A DNA stretch of 39,548 bases from Alphaproteobacteria bacterium bin52 (GTDB taxonomy: Bacteria; Pseudomonadota; Alphaproteobacteria; Thalassobaculales; Thalassobaculaceae): the NCBI GenBank assembly GCA_002238645.1, contig MPMT01000043.1, positions 1 to 39,548 on the forward strand, given 5' to 3'. This document shows, in pieces, positions 29,476 to 39,412 of the stretch. The translations under genes were made by a program, and so were the position numbers. How positions within the stretch are numbered: the stretch's first letter is position 1; the number at the start of each line of letters is the position of its first letter. The notes under the pieces were generated by a model. It was given only the letters and a program-made list of their open reading frames with translations, had not been told where the DNA came from and ran no database searches.

Positions 29476-30636
29476 ATGCCGATCTGGCTGAGATACGCGA
29501 TTGGAGCCCAGGCCTGCCTTCTGGTCGGCATGGGAATCGGGCGGTTCGGCTACGCGCCGATGATCCCGGTTCTGATCGAGTCGGGACAGCTGGCCGAGTT
29601 CGAGACCGGGCGGGTGGGCGCGCTCAATCTCGCCGGCTACGTGCTGGGCGCCGTTGCCACCGCCCGGCTGCGTCATCGCTGGCACGAGGCCGCGGTCCTG
29701 CGAACCTGCCTGGTGCTGGCCCTGCTGTCGCTCGTCGCCAGCATCCTGCCGTTCGGCTACCTGTGGCTGGCATCCTGGCGTCTGCTGGTCGGCATCGTCG
29801 TCGCGGTGATGATGATCCTCGGCATTTCCTACGTTACCCGGTTCGCACCGCCCGACCGGGTCGCCCGGGCGACATCGATCGCGTTCTCCGGCGTCGGGCT
29901 CGGCATCTTCTTCTCAGCCGTCGGACTGCCGTTCCTGCTGGACGCGGGAGTCGCGGCCGCGTGGGCGGGTGCAGCCGCGGTCGGCGCGGTTGCGACCGGG
30001 GTCGGGCTGTGGGCCTGGTCGGGGGCGCCACGTCTCGAGGCGACACACGTCCCGGAACACCGCGTGCGGATTCCGGTGGAGGGCTGGAAGCTGGTCGCCG
30101 CCCAGTTCCTGTTCTCGGTCGGGCTGATCCCGCACTCGATCTACTGGGTGGACTACATCGTGCGCGGGCTCGGCCACCCGATGTCCCACGGCGCCCTGCA
30201 CTGGACCCTGGTCGGTGCGGGCGCCGTACTCGGCACCCTTCTCTGGGGCCGGCTTGCCGACAGGATCGGGCTGACCCCCGGACTGGTCGTGATCTTTGCC
30301 ATGCTCTCGGCCTCCATCGCGCTCCCGGTCCTTGCTCCCGGCGGGCTCGTGCTGCTGTTTTCCTCCCTGGTATTCGGCTCCCAGCCCGGCTCCAGCGCCG
30401 TGATCGCCGGCCGCGCCCAGCAGGTGATGGGCACCGGCGCCATGACACCGCTGTGGCGCTGGATGACCATATCGGTCGGCGCCGCCCAGCTTCTGGGCGC
30501 TCCGGTGCTGGTCGAGTTGTTCAACCGCACCGGAAGCCACACGCCGGTCTTCCTCGCCGGTGGCACGGCAATGGCGTTGGCATCGGTCCTGTGCGCGACA
30601 CTGCCGCGTGACGCCGACGCGACAGGGCGGACCTGA
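29476..30636 (+). CDS. YbfB/YjiJ-family MFS transporter
   Basis: 386 residues, about twelve hydrophobic segments. The start LRYAIGAQACLLVGMGIGRFGYAPMIPVL is the hallmark of YbfB/YjiJ carriers, and GALNLAGYVLGAV follows in the second helix. The second half has GTLLWGRLADRIG. Substrates of this family are largely unknown. ATG 29476 is chosen because the first helix begins right after; the frame is open far upstream but antisense to the dehydratase there. It is followed 44 bases later by the allantoinase-like gene on the same strand. Confidence 0.85.
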   Translation: MPIWLRYAIGAQACLLVGMGIGRFGYAPMIPVLIESGQLAEFETGRVGALNLAGYVLGAVATARLRHRWHEAAVLRTCLVLALLSLVASILPFGYLWLASWRLLVGIVVAVMMILGISYVTRFAPPDRVARATSIAFSGVGLGIFFSAVGLPFLLDAGVAAAWAGAAAVGAVATGVGLWAWSGAPRLEATHVPEHRVRIPVEGWKLVAAQFLFSVGLIPHSIYWVDYIVRGLGHPMSHGALHWTLVGAGAVLGTLLWGRLADRIGLTPGLVVIFAMLSASIALPVLAPGGLVLLFSSLVFGSQPGSSAVIAGRAQQVMGTGAMTPLWRWMTISVGAAQLLGAPVLVELFNRTGSHTPVFLAGGTAMALASVLCATLPRDADATGRT

Positions 30637-30680
30637 CGCCGTATCATGAGCACCCCGACCGGACCCCAGGGAGCCGCGCC

Positions 30681-31589
30681 ATGACACTCACGCCTCGAGA
30701 TCTCGTCGGCTACGGAGCGTCGCCGCCGGACCCGCAGTGGCCGAACGGCGCCCGGCTGGCACTCAACTTCGTGATCAACTACGAGGAGGGCTCGGAGTAC
30801 TCGCTGCACGACGGAGACGGGTTTTCCGAGGCCAGCCTGACCGAGGCACCATCCTCCATCATCCCGCATGGAGACCGTGACCTTGCGGCGGAGTCGCTGT
30901 TCGAATACGGCTCGCGGGTCGGGTTCTGGCGCCTGCTGCGGCTGTTCCGCGACCGCGACCTGCCGGTGACCATCTTCGCCTGTGCCCTGGCGCTGGAACG
31001 CCATCCCGAAGCGGCCCGCGCGATCCGCGAGGCGGGCCTCGACATCTGCTGCCATGGCTGGCGCTGGATCGAGCACTTCAAGCTGCCGGAATTCGTCGAA
31101 CGCGAACACATCCGCCGTGCCGTCGCCTCTCTTGCCAGCACCCTCGGCGAGCGTCCCTACGGCTGGTACTGCCGTACCGGACCCAGCGTGAATACCCGCC
31201 GGCTTCTGGTCGAGGAAGGAGGGTTTCTCTACGACTCCGACGCGTACAACGACGAGTTGCCCTACTGGGTGACCGTCGCGGACCGCCCGCACCTCGTGGT
31301 GCCGTACACACTCACCAACAACGACTCCAAGTTCGGCCGCGGCTGGTTTTCCACCGGAGAGGACTTCTTCGCCTTCTGCCGGGATGCGTTCGACTTCATG
31401 CGCGAGGAAGGCCGGTCACACCCGCGAATGATGTCGGTCGGGCTGCACATGCGCCTCACCGGGCATCCGGCGCGCGCCATGGGACTGGCACGCCTCCTCG
31501 ACCATATCCGGCAGTTCGACGACGTGTGGATCTGCAGCCGGATGGACATTGCGCGGCACTGGATGCGGGTGCATCCCTGGCGCGGATGA
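30681..31589 (+). CDS. PuuE-type allantoinase / polysaccharide deacetylase-fold protein
   Basis: 302 residues, the usual PuuE length. It begins RDLVGYGASPPDPQWPNGARLALNFVINYEEGSE, and continues EYGSRVGFWRLLRLFRDRDLPVTIFACALALERHPE and CHGWRWIEH, the NodB-like core with a His-rich site. PuuE proteins hydrolyse allantoin without the metal-dependent amidohydrolase fold. No other purine-degradation gene is in the window, so the substrate could be another amide or an N-acetyl group. The ATG at 30681 has AGGGAG eight bases upstream. It converges with yacG, seven bases between stops. Confidence 0.85.
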   Translation: MTLTPRDLVGYGASPPDPQWPNGARLALNFVINYEEGSEYSLHDGDGFSEASLTEAPSSIIPHGDRDLAAESLFEYGSRVGFWRLLRLFRDRDLPVTIFACALALERHPEAARAIREAGLDICCHGWRWIEHFKLPEFVEREHIRRAVASLASTLGERPYGWYCRTGPSVNTRRLLVEEGGFLYDSDAYNDELPYWVTVADRPHLVVPYTLTNNDSKFGRGWFSTGEDFFAFCRDAFDFMREEGRSHPRMMSVGLHMRLTGHPARAMGLARLLDHIRQFDDVWICSRMDIARHWMRVHPWRG

Positions 31590-31596
31590 GAACCGG

Positions 31597-31785
31597 TCAG
31601 CCGGCCTGCGGATCGTCATCGGGCCCGGGCACCGGAAAGTCCGTCATCTCGTCAGGATGATCGGCCGGCACCCGGTACGTCCCATCGAGCCAGCGGGCAA
31701 GATCCCGCAGCCTGCAGCGGGCGGAACAGAAGGGACGGTGCGCCCGCACCGTCGCGGCTCCACACTCCGGACAGCTGCGCGCCAT
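31597..31785 (-). CDS. yacG: DNA gyrase inhibitor YacG
   Basis: 62 residues. A zinc finger of four cysteines, CPECG and FCSARCR, is followed by LARWLDGTYRVP, the standard YacG pattern; the tail is acidic and proline-rich. In E. coli YacG binds GyrB and blocks its activity. ATG 31785 is used; a GTG at 31797 would overlap the upstream stop as GTGA and add four residues, which fits the habit of this genome, so either is possible. Confidence 0.9.
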   Translation of the reverse strand: MARSCPECGAATVRAHRPFCSARCRLRDLARWLDGTYRVPADHPDEMTDFPVPGPDDDPQAG

Positions 31786-31793
31786 GGCTTCCG

Positions 31794-33056
31794 TCACTCC
31801 CCGTCGATCCACCACTCGCCAGGGGCCAGGCCGGAGACTGCCTCGAACCGGGGCTCGCAGCCGAGCCGCCGGGCAACCTCGACCGCCGCCGGGCGCAGGG
31901 AACCGGCCATCAGCGCCGCCACCTCGGGCGCGCACCGGACCCGGGGATGTGCCAGCGTGCGGACACGGTCCGGCATCCGCCGCAGGACGTCACAGGCGAC
32001 GGTCTCGGAGTTCGGACGCACACCGTGATCCGGGTCTGTGTAGAGTTCGTTCAGCGTTGGCAGGCCACGCGGTCGGGTGATTTCCAGAACCCCGGTCCGG
32101 GTCCAGCCGTGGACCACCGGAGCGTCCGGCTCGCCGTCGAACGCGGCAGCGAACGCATCCGCTACCCGGTCACGGACCCGGCGCGCCCGCGGCACGTCGA
32201 TCATGATCAGCCCGGCCAGCTGGCGCAGGCGGACCTGCCAGGCGAGTTCGGCACCGAGCGCCGCGGCCCGGCCCGCGGTCAGGGCGCCGTCGGCGATATC
32301 GATGTCGATCGCGTTCAGTGCCTCGGTCTCCTCGATCACCAGCCGCAGCCCGTCCGGCATGGCCACGGTCCTCCGCAGCGCGAGTTCAAGCGCGTCCTCG
32401 ACGTCGAAGTCATCGAACAGCTTGCCGTCGCGTCCCTCGCGCAGAATCGCTGACGGCGCGCGCAGGCGCGAGCGCGCCACCGGTCCGGGAGCGGAATCGA
32501 GCACAGTTCCCACCGGGTCCTCGCCCGACCACCCTCGTACCCGGAGCAGTCGGTCGACCACGGCGCGTGCATCGGCCGCTACCTCCGCGCACCGGCGGTT
32601 CCCGGCTGTTGCGCGGACAATGATGCCGGCTCCGTCCGGCGCCAGGTCCGCGACGGCCCGGCGCAGCCGCTCACGCTGCCCGGCATCGACGATGCGCCGT
32701 GACACGCTGGTCCCGGTGCGGCCGGGAACAAGCGAGACCAACTCCCCGTCGAGGCCGAAGCCGGTGGACACCCGCGCCGCCTTGCCGCGCCAGCCCTCGG
32801 AACGCACCTGGACAGCGAGCGAGGCGCCCTCGTGCACCGGGTTCCCGCCGGCACGCTCCAGCACGCCGGCGCACCCGCCAAGGTCCAGAAAGCACTGCCC
32901 GCGCCGCACCGCGGTGACCCGCGCCACCACCACCTGGCCCAGCCGCCACGGCCGCGACAGGCGCTCGACCAGCAACTCCCGCAGCCGCCCGTCCTCGATG
33001 ATCGCAACCCGGGTTTCGGCGGCAGACCTGTCGACCAGGATCTTGCGCGCCGTCAT
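31794..33056 (-). CDS. Ribonuclease E/G-family protein, compact form
   Basis: 420 residues. An S1-like region is at about 35-115 ([21 protein letters not shown]). The DNase I-like catalytic part keeps both metal-binding aspartates, in [11 protein letters not shown] and in LAGLIMIDV. Missing are the CPxC zinc-link and the long C-terminal scaffold of RNase E, so it is a short RNase G-like version and should mature or degrade RNA as an endonuclease. Its ATG overlaps the maf stop (ATGA). Such short forms are common next to maf and infA in Alphaproteobacteria. A GTGA junction with yacG is possible. Confidence 0.85.
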   Translation of the reverse strand: MTARKILVDRSAAETRVAIIEDGRLRELLVERLSRPWRLGQVVVARVTAVRRGQCFLDLGGCAGVLERAGGNPVHEGASLAVQVRSEGWRGKAARVSTGFGLDGELVSLVPGRTGTSVSRRIVDAGQRERLRRAVADLAPDGAGIIVRATAGNRRCAEVAADARAVVDRLLRVRGWSGEDPVGTVLDSAPGPVARSRLRAPSAILREGRDGKLFDDFDVEDALELALRRTVAMPDGLRLVIEETEALNAIDIDIADGALTAGRAAALGAELAWQVRLRQLAGLIMIDVPRARRVRDRVADAFAAAFDGEPDAPVVHGWTRTGVLEITRPRGLPTLNELYTDPDHGVRPNSETVACDVLRRMPDRVRTLAHPRVRCAPEVAALMAGSLRPAAVEVARRLGCEPRFEAVSGLAPGEWWIDGE

Positions 33057-33676
33057 GGCCGGTCGGAGACGTGGTAGTGAAACCCGCTGCCGGCCAGCAT
33101 GGCATGGACCTCGGCGAGCGGCAGGCCAACCACGTTGCTGTAGGACCCGTTGAGCGAGGCGACCCAGGCGGCTGCCATGCCCTGGATCGCGTAGCCGCCG
33201 GCTTTGCCACGCCATTCACCGGCAGCGAGATAGGCCTCGAGTTCGTCGGCGGACAGGCGCTTGAACCGCACGTGGGTCGCAACGAGGCGCCGGAGCCTGG
33301 CGCCGTCGGGACGCACCAGCGTGACTGCACCCAGAACCCGGTGACGGCGCCCGGACAGCAGGCCGAGGCACAGCCGTGCCTCGGCCGGCTCGAGAGCCTT
33401 TGGCAGGATCCGGCGCCCGCAGGCGACGACGGTATCGGCAGCGAGCACGAAGGCCCCCGGGTGCCGGGGCGCCACGTCATCGGCCTTGGCGTCCGCCATG
33501 CGCGCAGCGTAGGTCCGGGGCACCTCGCCCCTGGACGGGGTTTCGTCGACGCCGGGGCGGTCGATCCGGTCGGGAACCAGGCCGATCTGGAGCAACAGGT
33601 CGCGCCGGCGGGGCGACGCCGAGGCCAGCACGCAGCGCAGGCCGGACTGCGGCCGAAACACCGCGCGGGGGTTCAT
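33053..33676 (-). CDS. maf: Maf-like nucleoside triphosphate pyrophosphatase
   Basis: 207 residues. [18 protein letters not shown] near the N-terminus is the Maf signature; [24 protein letters not shown] and the [13 protein letters not shown] block follow. Maf enzymes remove pyrophosphate from modified or canonical nucleotides. ATG 33676 fits the conserved start. Its stop overlaps the RNase E/G-like gene. It is 27 bases downstream of infA. Confidence 0.93.
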   Translation of the reverse strand: MNPRAVFRPQSGLRCVLASASPRRRDLLLQIGLVPDRIDRPGVDETPSRGEVPRTYAARMADAKADDVAPRHPGAFVLAADTVVACGRRILPKALEPAEARLCLGLLSGRRHRVLGAVTLVRPDGARLRRLVATHVRFKRLSADELEAYLAAGEWRGKAGGYAIQGMAAAWVASLNGSYSNVVGLPLAEVHAMLAGSGFHYHVSDRP

Positions 33677-33703
33677 GCGCAGGGCCGCCGGACGCCGGTT
33701 GCG

Positions 33704-33922
33704 TTACTTGAATCGGAAGGTGATTCGACCCTTGGTCAGGTCGTACGGCGTCATTTCGACGTTGACGCGGTCGCCGGCAAGAACACGGATCCGGTTCTTC
33801 CTCATCTTGCCGCTGGTGTGGGCCAGAACCTCGTGTTCGTTGTCCAGCTTGACCCTGAACATCGCATTCGGGAGCAGTTCCGAAACCGTTCCCGAGACTT
33901 CCAGGACATCTTCTTTCGCCAT
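33704..33922 (-). CDS. infA: Translation initiation factor IF-1
   Basis: 72 residues, exact family length, a single S1/OB fold: [46 protein letters not shown] and [17 protein letters not shown]-1 occupies the ribosomal A site during initiation. ATG 33922 gives the canonical start; the frame is open further upstream by chance. It is separated from the phosphatase gene by about 95 bases, which may hold its own promoter. Confidence 0.97.
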   Translation of the reverse strand: MAKEDVLEVSGTVSELLPNAMFRVKLDNEHEVLAHTSGKMRKNRIRVLAGDRVNVEMTPYDLTKGRITFRFK

Positions 33923-34017
33923 GGCACCATCAGTTTGTGTTGATCGGACGGGCACGAAGGTGGAGCCCGACACCGGAAAAATCAAGCCGCTTGTTCCGGC
34001 GACACGACCGACGCGGA

Positions 34018-34476
34018 CTACGGAAACCGCTTCTCGATCCGGCGGATCAGTTCGTCGCGCACCTCCCGGTAACCGGCGCGCCGCATCTCGAGACTGCCTT
34101 CGAAGATGGTGACGTCGAGAATCGGCCAGTACTCGATGTCACACGCCATGGTACGGGTCAGTTCCGTTGCCCGGTGGTGGGCCTCGGGCGACAGCGAGAC
34201 GATGAGGTCGAAGAAACCGTCCTCCATCTCGTCGAAGGTCTTCGGCCGGTGATCGGCGAGATCAATCCCCAGTTCCGCCAGGACCTCGACCGCGAGAGGG
34301 TCGGGGGTTCCATGCCTGATCCCGCAGGAATCCACGTACATGCTGGTTCCGCACCGGTGCTTGAGGATGGCCTCCGCCATCGGCGAGCGTACCGAGTTCT
34401 GCACGCAGGCGAAGAGCACCGCCCCCGGTGCCGCGCCGGGTCGCGGCAGGAACGGAGCTTCTCCGATCCCGGTCAC
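34018..34476 (-). CDS. Low-molecular-weight phosphatase-family protein
   Basis: 152 residues with the LMW phosphotyrosine phosphatase/arsenate reductase fold. The P-loop CVQNSVRS carries the nucleophile Cys24 and Arg30 of the C-x5-R motif; the Asp in PILDVTIF is the probable general acid. The extra cysteine pair of thioredoxin-dependent arsenate reductases is not seen, so a phosphatase activity is more likely than arsenate reduction. Location between UPF0262 and infA is conserved in Alphaproteobacteria. GTG 34476 is used, eight bases after the UPF0262 stop; the N-terminal 18 residues are not conserved-looking. Confidence 0.82.
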   Translation of the reverse strand: MTGIGEAPFLPRPGAAPGAVLFACVQNSVRSPMAEAILKHRCGTSMYVDSCGIRHGTPDPLAVEVLAELGIDLADHRPKTFDEMEDGFFDLIVSLSPEAHHRATELTRTMACDIEYWPILDVTIFEGSLEMRRAGYREVRDELIRRIEKRFP

Positions 34477-34484
34477 GACGAGTA

Positions 34485-35009
34485 TCAGCCCCGAATGTGC
34501 AGGACGCAGATCAGGGTGAACAGGCGCCTCGCCGTCGCAAAGTCCATCGAGACCTGTCCATCGAGGCGCTCCAGCAGGATCCTCGCTCCCTCGTCGTGCA
34601 GCGCGCGTCGGCCCACGTCGATTGCCTCGATCTTCGATGGCGACAGGTTGCGGATCGCCTCGTAGTAGTTCTCGCAGACGTGGAAGTAGTCGCGCACCAC
34701 CCTGCGGAACGGCGCGATCGGCAGGATGACATCGCCCACCGTGGTCCCGTCGGCGGTGCGTATGTCAAACTGCAGCCGGCGCTCCTCGATTGCGAGGTGC
34801 AGGTGGAAGCTTGCCTCCTCCACCCCGACCGGACAGAACCTGTTTTCCTCGATCAGGTCATAGATCGCCACCGCACGCTCGTGTTCCACCTCCGCGCTGC
34901 GCCGCAGGACCGTACGCTCGTTCAGCGTGATCTGGACGATCCGCCCCCCGGTATTCTGGTTCGACGGATCCGGCACGCCGTCGGGCATGGTGAGCGCACG
35001 CCGTGTCAT
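34485..35009 (-). CDS. UPF0262 family protein
   Basis: 174 residues. Recognised by IVQITLNERTVLRRSAEVEHERAVAIYDLIEEN, the central LAIEERRLQFDI, FRRVVRDYFHVCENYYEAIR and the C-terminal DFATARRLFTLICVLHIRG. Function is unknown. ATG 35009 has AGAGGA eight bases upstream; a second ATG seven codons in is less well placed. It lies 24 bases after hisD in the same direction. Confidence 0.88.
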   Translation of the reverse strand: MTRRALTMPDGVPDPSNQNTGGRIVQITLNERTVLRRSAEVEHERAVAIYDLIEENRFCPVGVEEASFHLHLAIEERRLQFDIRTADGTTVGDVILPIAPFRRVVRDYFHVCENYYEAIRNLSPSKIEAIDVGRRALHDEGARILLERLDGQVSMDFATARRLFTLICVLHIRG

Positions 35010-35033
35010 GCTGCGTGTCCTCTCTACACCGGG

Positions 35034-36335
35034 TCAGTCCCCGATTGCATTCAGCCGCGAGGCGATGGACCAGGCATGGGCATGCAGGCCTTCCGCCTCG
35101 GCCAGCACCATGGCGGCCGGACCGATCCGGGACAGGCTTCCTGCATCACAGCGTATCGTGTTGGTCCGTTTCATGAAATCCAGTACCGACAGGCCGGACG
35201 AAAACCGGGCGGTCCGGCCGGTCGGCAGCACATGATTGGGGCCCGCGATGTAGTCGCCGATCGCTTCGGGAGTATGACGTCCGAGGAACACTGCACCGGC
35301 GTTGCCGATCCGTTCGGCGAACCACGCCGGGTCGGCCACCGCGAGCTCGAGGTGTTCCGGTGCCACCCGGTCAACAAGTCCCGGCGCCTCATCGAGGGAC
35401 CCGACCACGATCACCGCTCCGTGATCGCGCCAGCTTGCAGCGGCGATGCCTGACCGGGGAAGGCGCGCGAGCGTCTCGTCGATCTCGGTTTCGACACGGC
35501 GGGCAAAGCCGGCATCATCTGTAACCAGGATCGCCTGCGCATCCTCGGCGTGCTCTGCCTGCGAGAGCATGTCGATCGCGATCCACGCCGGATCGCTGTC
35601 GCCGTCCGACACCACCAGGATTTCCGACGGCCCGGCAATCGAGTCGATCCCGACCTGTCCGAACACGAGCCGCTTGGCAGCGGCGACATAGGCATTTCCC
35701 GGTCCGACGACCTTGTCCACCGGCCTGATGGTCCGGGTCCCGTAGGCGAGTGCGGCCACCGCCTGGGCGCCGCCGAGACGATAGATCTCGCTCACCCCGG
35801 CCATGTCGACCGCCGCGAGTACCAGCGGCCTGATCTCGCCGTCGGGTGCCGGCACCGTGACTACGCGGCGAGGCACTCCCGCCACCCGGGCCGGGATGGC
35901 GTTCATCAGCACGGAGCTGGGGTAGGCCGCTCTGCCGCCGGGCACGTAGAGGCCCACCGAGGCGACGGGCCGCCAGCGCATGGCCAGACCGACCCCTTCC
36001 TCGTCCTCCCACTCGAGATCTCCGGGCACCTGGCGTGCGTGAAAGGCCTCGATGCGCCGCGCCGCCATCTCGAGCGCCTCGAGCTCGCCGGCATCGCAGG
36101 ACGCGCGGGCCGCGGCCACCTCCGCTCCGGTAACCCGGAATGACTCCGGCTCGTGGCGAACGCGGTCGAAGCGCTCGGTATACTCCACGAGCGCGGCATC
36201 GCCCCGCGTTCTCACGTCGTCAATGATGGCTGCCGCAACGTCGCTGACGTCGCTGTCGGCTGCCCGGCGCGCATCGAGAAAGTTGCTGAACCTGCTCTCG
36301 AAGTCCGGCATCCGGGTGGAGAGTCTATGCGGCAA
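35034..36335 (-). CDS. hisD: Histidinol dehydrogenase
   Basis: 433 residues, full length. [69 protein letters not shown] and the C-terminal [15 protein letters not shown] are all present, including the zinc and catalytic His residues. It carries out the last two oxidations of histidine synthesis. ATG 36335 gives [16 protein letters not shown], matching homologues, and overlaps the hisG stop by 11 bases. Confidence 0.97.
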   Translation of the reverse strand: MPHRLSTRMPDFESRFSNFLDARRAADSDVSDVAAAIIDDVRTRGDAALVEYTERFDRVRHEPESFRVTGAEVAAARASCDAGELEALEMAARRIEAFHARQVPGDLEWEDEEGVGLAMRWRPVASVGLYVPGGRAAYPSSVLMNAIPARVAGVPRRVVTVPAPDGEIRPLVLAAVDMAGVSEIYRLGGAQAVAALAYGTRTIRPVDKVVGPGNAYVAAAKRLVFGQVGIDSIAGPSEILVVSDGDSDPAWIAIDMLSQAEHAEDAQAILVTDDAGFARRVETEIDETLARLPRSGIAAASWRDHGAVIVVGSLDEAPGLVDRVAPEHLELAVADPAWFAERIGNAGAVFLGRHTPEAIGDYIAGPNHVLPTGRTARFSSGLSVLDFMKRTNTIRCDAGSLSRIGPAAMVLAEAEGLHAHAWSIASRLNAIGD

Positions 36336-36987
36336 CGGCCACCTCCCGGAACCGGCCGATCAGGTCGTTGACCAGGGCGGGCCGGGTCTTCAGTGCCGCC
36401 CGGTTGACAGCCAGGCGTGAACTGACCTCGGCGATCCGTTCGACCTCGACCAGGCCGTTTGCCCTGAGCGTGGATCCGGTCTGCACCAGGTCGACGATGC
36501 GCCGGCACAGTCCGAGCCTCGGCGCGAGTTCCAGGGCTCCGTTGAGCTTGACACATTCGGCCTGCACGCCGCGTGCGGCGAAGTGCCTGCGGGTTACTTT
36601 CGGATACTTCGTTGCGATGCGCAGGTGACTCCAGCGTTTCGGGTCCTCGCGCGCGGCCAGTTCCTCCGGTTCGGCCACCGACAGGCGGCAGCGACCGACC
36701 TCGAGATCCACCGGGGCATAGATCTCGGGATGGTCGAACTCCATCAGCACGTCGCTGCCGCACACCGCCAGGTGCGCGGCCCCGAATGCGACGAAGGTCG
36801 CGACATCGAAACTGCGCACGCGGATGATTGTCAGACCCGGATCTTCGGTCCGGAACATGAGCTGGCGGGCGTTCTCGTCGAAGAACTCGGGCTCGGGCCC
36901 GATACCTGCACGGGACAGCAGCGGGCCGACCTCATTCAGGATACGGCCCTTCGGCACGGCAAGCACCAGGGGATCAGTCGCACTCAT
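36325..36987 (-). CDS. hisG: ATP phosphoribosyltransferase, short form
   Basis: 220 residues, the short HisG without the C-terminal regulatory domain. [12 protein letters not shown] at the start, [39 protein letters not shown] and the PRPP-binding [16 protein letters not shown] are intact. It starts histidine synthesis by joining ATP and PRPP. Short forms need HisZ for activity and feedback control; hisZ is not in the window. ATG 36987 overlaps the DUF2948 gene by 14 bases. Confidence 0.95.
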   Translation of the reverse strand: MSATDPLVLAVPKGRILNEVGPLLSRAGIGPEPEFFDENARQLMFRTEDPGLTIIRVRSFDVATFVAFGAAHLAVCGSDVLMEFDHPEIYAPVDLEVGRCRLSVAEPEELAAREDPKRWSHLRIATKYPKVTRRHFAARGVQAECVKLNGALELAPRLGLCRRIVDLVQTGSTLRANGLVEVERIAEVSSRLAVNRAALKTRPALVNDLIGRFREVAVAA

Positions 36988-37447
36988 CGGCATCATCCGG
37001 ATGGGTGGGCCGGGACCAGGTCGGCCAGGAATCGCCGACATCCTCCGCCAGGCAGGAAAGCCGGCGGATCGACAGGCCGATGGTCGTCCCGCCGGCAAAA
37101 CACAGGTACAGGCCATCGTCGGCAAGGTTGCAGGACAGCAGCTCGAGGATCCGTCCCCGCTCGGTGATGTCGAAACCCCGGGTCCGGGCGGCGTCGACCT
37201 CGTTGATAAGAACGGCGCAGTGAACCCGTTCCGAGACCGGGTCGTCCTCCCCGACCGGCCCAGCCTCCTCGAGCTCCCAGCGAAACCGCTGAGCCATCAT
37301 GGCGAACCGCCGGTGTGCCGGGTCGTAGACGATCTCGCGCACCGGCACGATCGCATCCTGCAACAGCGTGGACACGAGCTCCAGGTCGTCGCGGGACTCG
37401 ACCCTGACCCGGAACTGGCGGCCCGGATCGATACGCCGGGTTGTCAT
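36974..37447 (-). CDS. DUF2948 family protein
   Basis: 157 residues. The DUF2948 pattern is clear: [48 protein letters not shown] and [28 protein letters not shown]. Function unknown; it sits between murA and hisG in many Alphaproteobacteria. The start shares one base with the murA stop (TGATG). The tail overlaps hisG. Confidence 0.9.
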   Translation of the reverse strand: MTTRRIDPGRQFRVRVESRDDLELVSTLLQDAIVPVREIVYDPAHRRFAMMAQRFRWELEEAGPVGEDDPVSERVHCAVLINEVDAARTRGFDITERGRILELLSCNLADDGLYLCFAGGTTIGLSIRRLSCLAEDVGDSWPTWSRPTHPDDADECD

Positions 37448-38748
37448 CAGGCCACCTGCACGCTGTCAGCATCGGTCTCGCGTTCAATGACCGCACCGCA
37501 GGCGACCAGTTTGCCGACAAGGCGTTCGTAACCGCGATCAAGGTGGTAAATCCGGTTGATCGTGGTCTCCCCGTTCGCCGCGAGACCGGCCAGGACGAGG
37601 GACACCGACGCCCGCAGGTCGGTCGCCATCACCGGGGCTCCGGCAAGGCCGTGGATGCCGTTCACCCGCGCCGAGCCGTCCCGGACCGTAATATCAGCTC
37701 CCATGCGCACCAGTTCGCTGACATGCATGAACCGGTTTTCGAAGATGGTCTCGGTGATGAGCGACGAACCGTCGGCAATGGTCATGCACGCCATCAGCTG
37801 CGCCTGCAGGTCGGTCGGAAAGCCGGGATAGGGCTCGGTTACGACGTCGACCGCGCGCAGCCCACCGTCCGGCGCCGTCACCCGGACGCGGTCGGCCGCC
37901 GCATCGATGCGGGCGCCCGCCGCGGAAAGGGTGTCGAAAACCCTCTCCAGCAGGCCGGGCCGGATGCCGGTCAGTTCCAGTTCCCCGCCGGTGATGCATG
38001 CGGCAATCGCGTAGGTCCCGGCCTCGATCCGGTCGGCCGTGATGCGGTGCGTGGCGCCACCAAGCGTCTCGCGGCCGCTGATGTGGATCACGTCGGTCCC
38101 GGCACCTTCGATCTGCGCGCCCATGGCGACGAGACAGTCCGCCAGGTCGACGATTTCCGGTTCGCGCGCGGCGTTCACCAGCTCGCTTTCGCCCCGCGCG
38201 AGCACGGCCGCCATCATCAGGTTTTCGGTAGCCCCGACCGAGGGAATGGGAAAGACGTGCCTGGCCCCGTGCAGGCGACCGCCCCTGGGCAGCGCAGCCT
38301 CGACATATCCGCCGGACAGGTCGATGTTCGCGCCCATCCTGCGCAGTCCGGCCAGGTGCAGGTCGATCGGCCTGGTCCCGATCGCACATCCGCCCGGCAG
38401 CGATACCCGCGCCCGGCCGCAGCGCCCGACCAGTGGTCCGAGCACGAGAACCGACGCGCGCATCTTGCGCACGATGTCGTAGGGTGCCTCGGTTGCGGTC
38501 ACCCGGGGAACACCGATCTCCAGTTCGGGCTCTCCCGGAGAACCCGCCCGGCGTATCGTCGCCCCGAGCTCGCCGATCAGGGCCAGCATCGATTCGATAT
38601 CGGCAAGCCGCGGGACATTCTCCAGCCGTACAGGTTCGCTCGTCAGCAGACTCGCGGCCATAATTGGCAGAGCGGCGTTCTTGGCGCCGCTCACGGGGAT
38701 CGTTCCCACCAGTCGGTTGCCGCCTCGGATCCTGATCCTGTCCATCAT
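37447..38748 (-). CDS. murA: UDP-N-acetylglucosamine 1-carboxyvinyltransferase
   Basis: 433 residues, two EPSP-synthase-like domains. SGAKNAALPIMAASLL with Lys23 is at the N-terminus, the fosfomycin-target Cys121 is in LPGGCAIGTRPID, and TEPYPGFPTDLQAQLMA and TIFENRFMHVSELVRMGADI mark the second half. It adds enolpyruvate to UDP-GlcNAc, the first committed step of peptidoglycan synthesis. The Cys indicates fosfomycin sensitivity at this enzyme. ATG 38748 is followed by a second ATG; either can be the start. Confidence 0.97.
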   Translation of the reverse strand: MMDRIRIRGGNRLVGTIPVSGAKNAALPIMAASLLTSEPVRLENVPRLADIESMLALIGELGATIRRAGSPGEPELEIGVPRVTATEAPYDIVRKMRASVLVLGPLVGRCGRARVSLPGGCAIGTRPIDLHLAGLRRMGANIDLSGGYVEAALPRGGRLHGARHVFPIPSVGATENLMMAAVLARGESELVNAAREPEIVDLADCLVAMGAQIEGAGTDVIHISGRETLGGATHRITADRIEAGTYAIAACITGGELELTGIRPGLLERVFDTLSAAGARIDAAADRVRVTAPDGGLRAVDVVTEPYPGFPTDLQAQLMACMTIADGSSLITETIFENRFMHVSELVRMGADITVRDGSARVNGIHGLAGAPVMATDLRASVSLVLAGLAANGETTINRIYHLDRGYERLVGKLVACGAVIERETDADSVQVA

Positions 38749-38854
38749 TCCTTCCGGGGTTCCGGCACACCTGCCACGTCAAACCGGATGCGGCACCGTT
38801 TGTATTGGACGGGGCCGGGCCAGACAAGGCCGCGGCCCCGTCGCGGCGCAGCGC

Positions 38855-39058
38855 TCACTCGATGCGGTCCGGCCGCCGGCGCGGCGTCTCCGCAGAGCGC
38901 GCCCGCGCCTGCTCCTTGCGTCGATGCAGGTTGCGGCGCAGCGCAGCCGCGCGCCTGGTCTCACGTCCGTCGATACCCGACTTCGCGGGCTTGCTTGCCT
39001 CCTCGCGCGTCTCGTCTTCCACGTCTTCGTCCACCGTGTCGGTTCGGGTCGGTTGCAC
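38855..39058 (-). CDS. Small basic conserved-type protein upstream of murA
   Basis: 67 residues from GTG 39058. The N-terminal half is acidic (DEDVEDETREEA), the C-terminal half strongly basic: TRRAAALRRNLHRRKEQARAR. Short proteins ending in a similar R-x-AL-R-x-NL-x-RRK-x-QAR motif are familiar upstream of murA in Alphaproteobacteria; function unknown. The start is uncertain: GTG 39034 is another possibility and neither has a good ribosome site. Confidence 0.55.
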   Translation of the reverse strand: MQPTRTDTVDEDVEDETREEASKPAKSGIDGRETRRAAALRRNLHRRKEQARARSAETPRRRPDRIE

Positions 39059-39315
39059 ACGGTTTGACGCCGGCTGTCAAGGCGAATACCGGCGGGTCCG
39101 GACACCCTGCTCCAGGATGACCACCGGCGGTCCGGGGCAAGCAGCGGAGCTTTCGAGGGTGTCACGGCACTCCGCGACCGGCAGCGACAGCAGGGCTCCA
39201 GGCACCCGTGGCAGTCCCTGCTCCGGGCGCGTGCGTGGTCCGGCCCGGCAGGGTGGACAAGGCCCGCGCCAGAGCAACTTTCGGGACTTACAAAGAAAAC
39301 TTGACAGCGTCATGC

Positions 39316-39349
39316 CGCCTGCAGGGCCTGAATCGAAGACCTGCAGGCG
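39316..39349. repeat. Hairpin with 10-bp stem at the left side of the TnpB element
   Basis: CGCCTGCAGG (39316-39325) is exactly complementary to CCTGCAGGCG (39340-39349), with a 14-base loop. Subterminal hairpins are known at IS200/IS605 ends; a pyrimidine-rich CTTTCTCCTT follows, so a plus-strand terminator is an alternative. Confidence 0.5.
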
Positions 39350-39357
39350 CTTTCTCC

Positions 39358-39385
39358 TTGCATGTTCCACGTTATTTCCTATATT
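39358..39385 (+). promoter_or_regulatory. Possible promoter of tnpB
   Basis: TTGCAT (39358-39363) and TATATT (39380-39385) are 16 bases apart, 28 bases before the tnpB start. The -10 is 5 of 6 to consensus, the -35 only 3 of 6. The region is much AT-richer than its surroundings. Confidence 0.35.
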
Positions 39386-39412
39386 TTTCCCGTATTGTTC
39401 AGGAGACGCCGT

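Larger units (their letters stand above)
39059..39412. other. Intergenic region between the small basic ORF and tnpB
   Basis: 354 bases without a convincing gene. The right half holds a GC-rich hairpin (39316-39349) and an AT-rich promoter-like stretch (39358-39400), probably the left end of the TnpB-type element. The left half has no recognised structure; an antisense frame across it looks non-coding. Confidence 0.5.
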
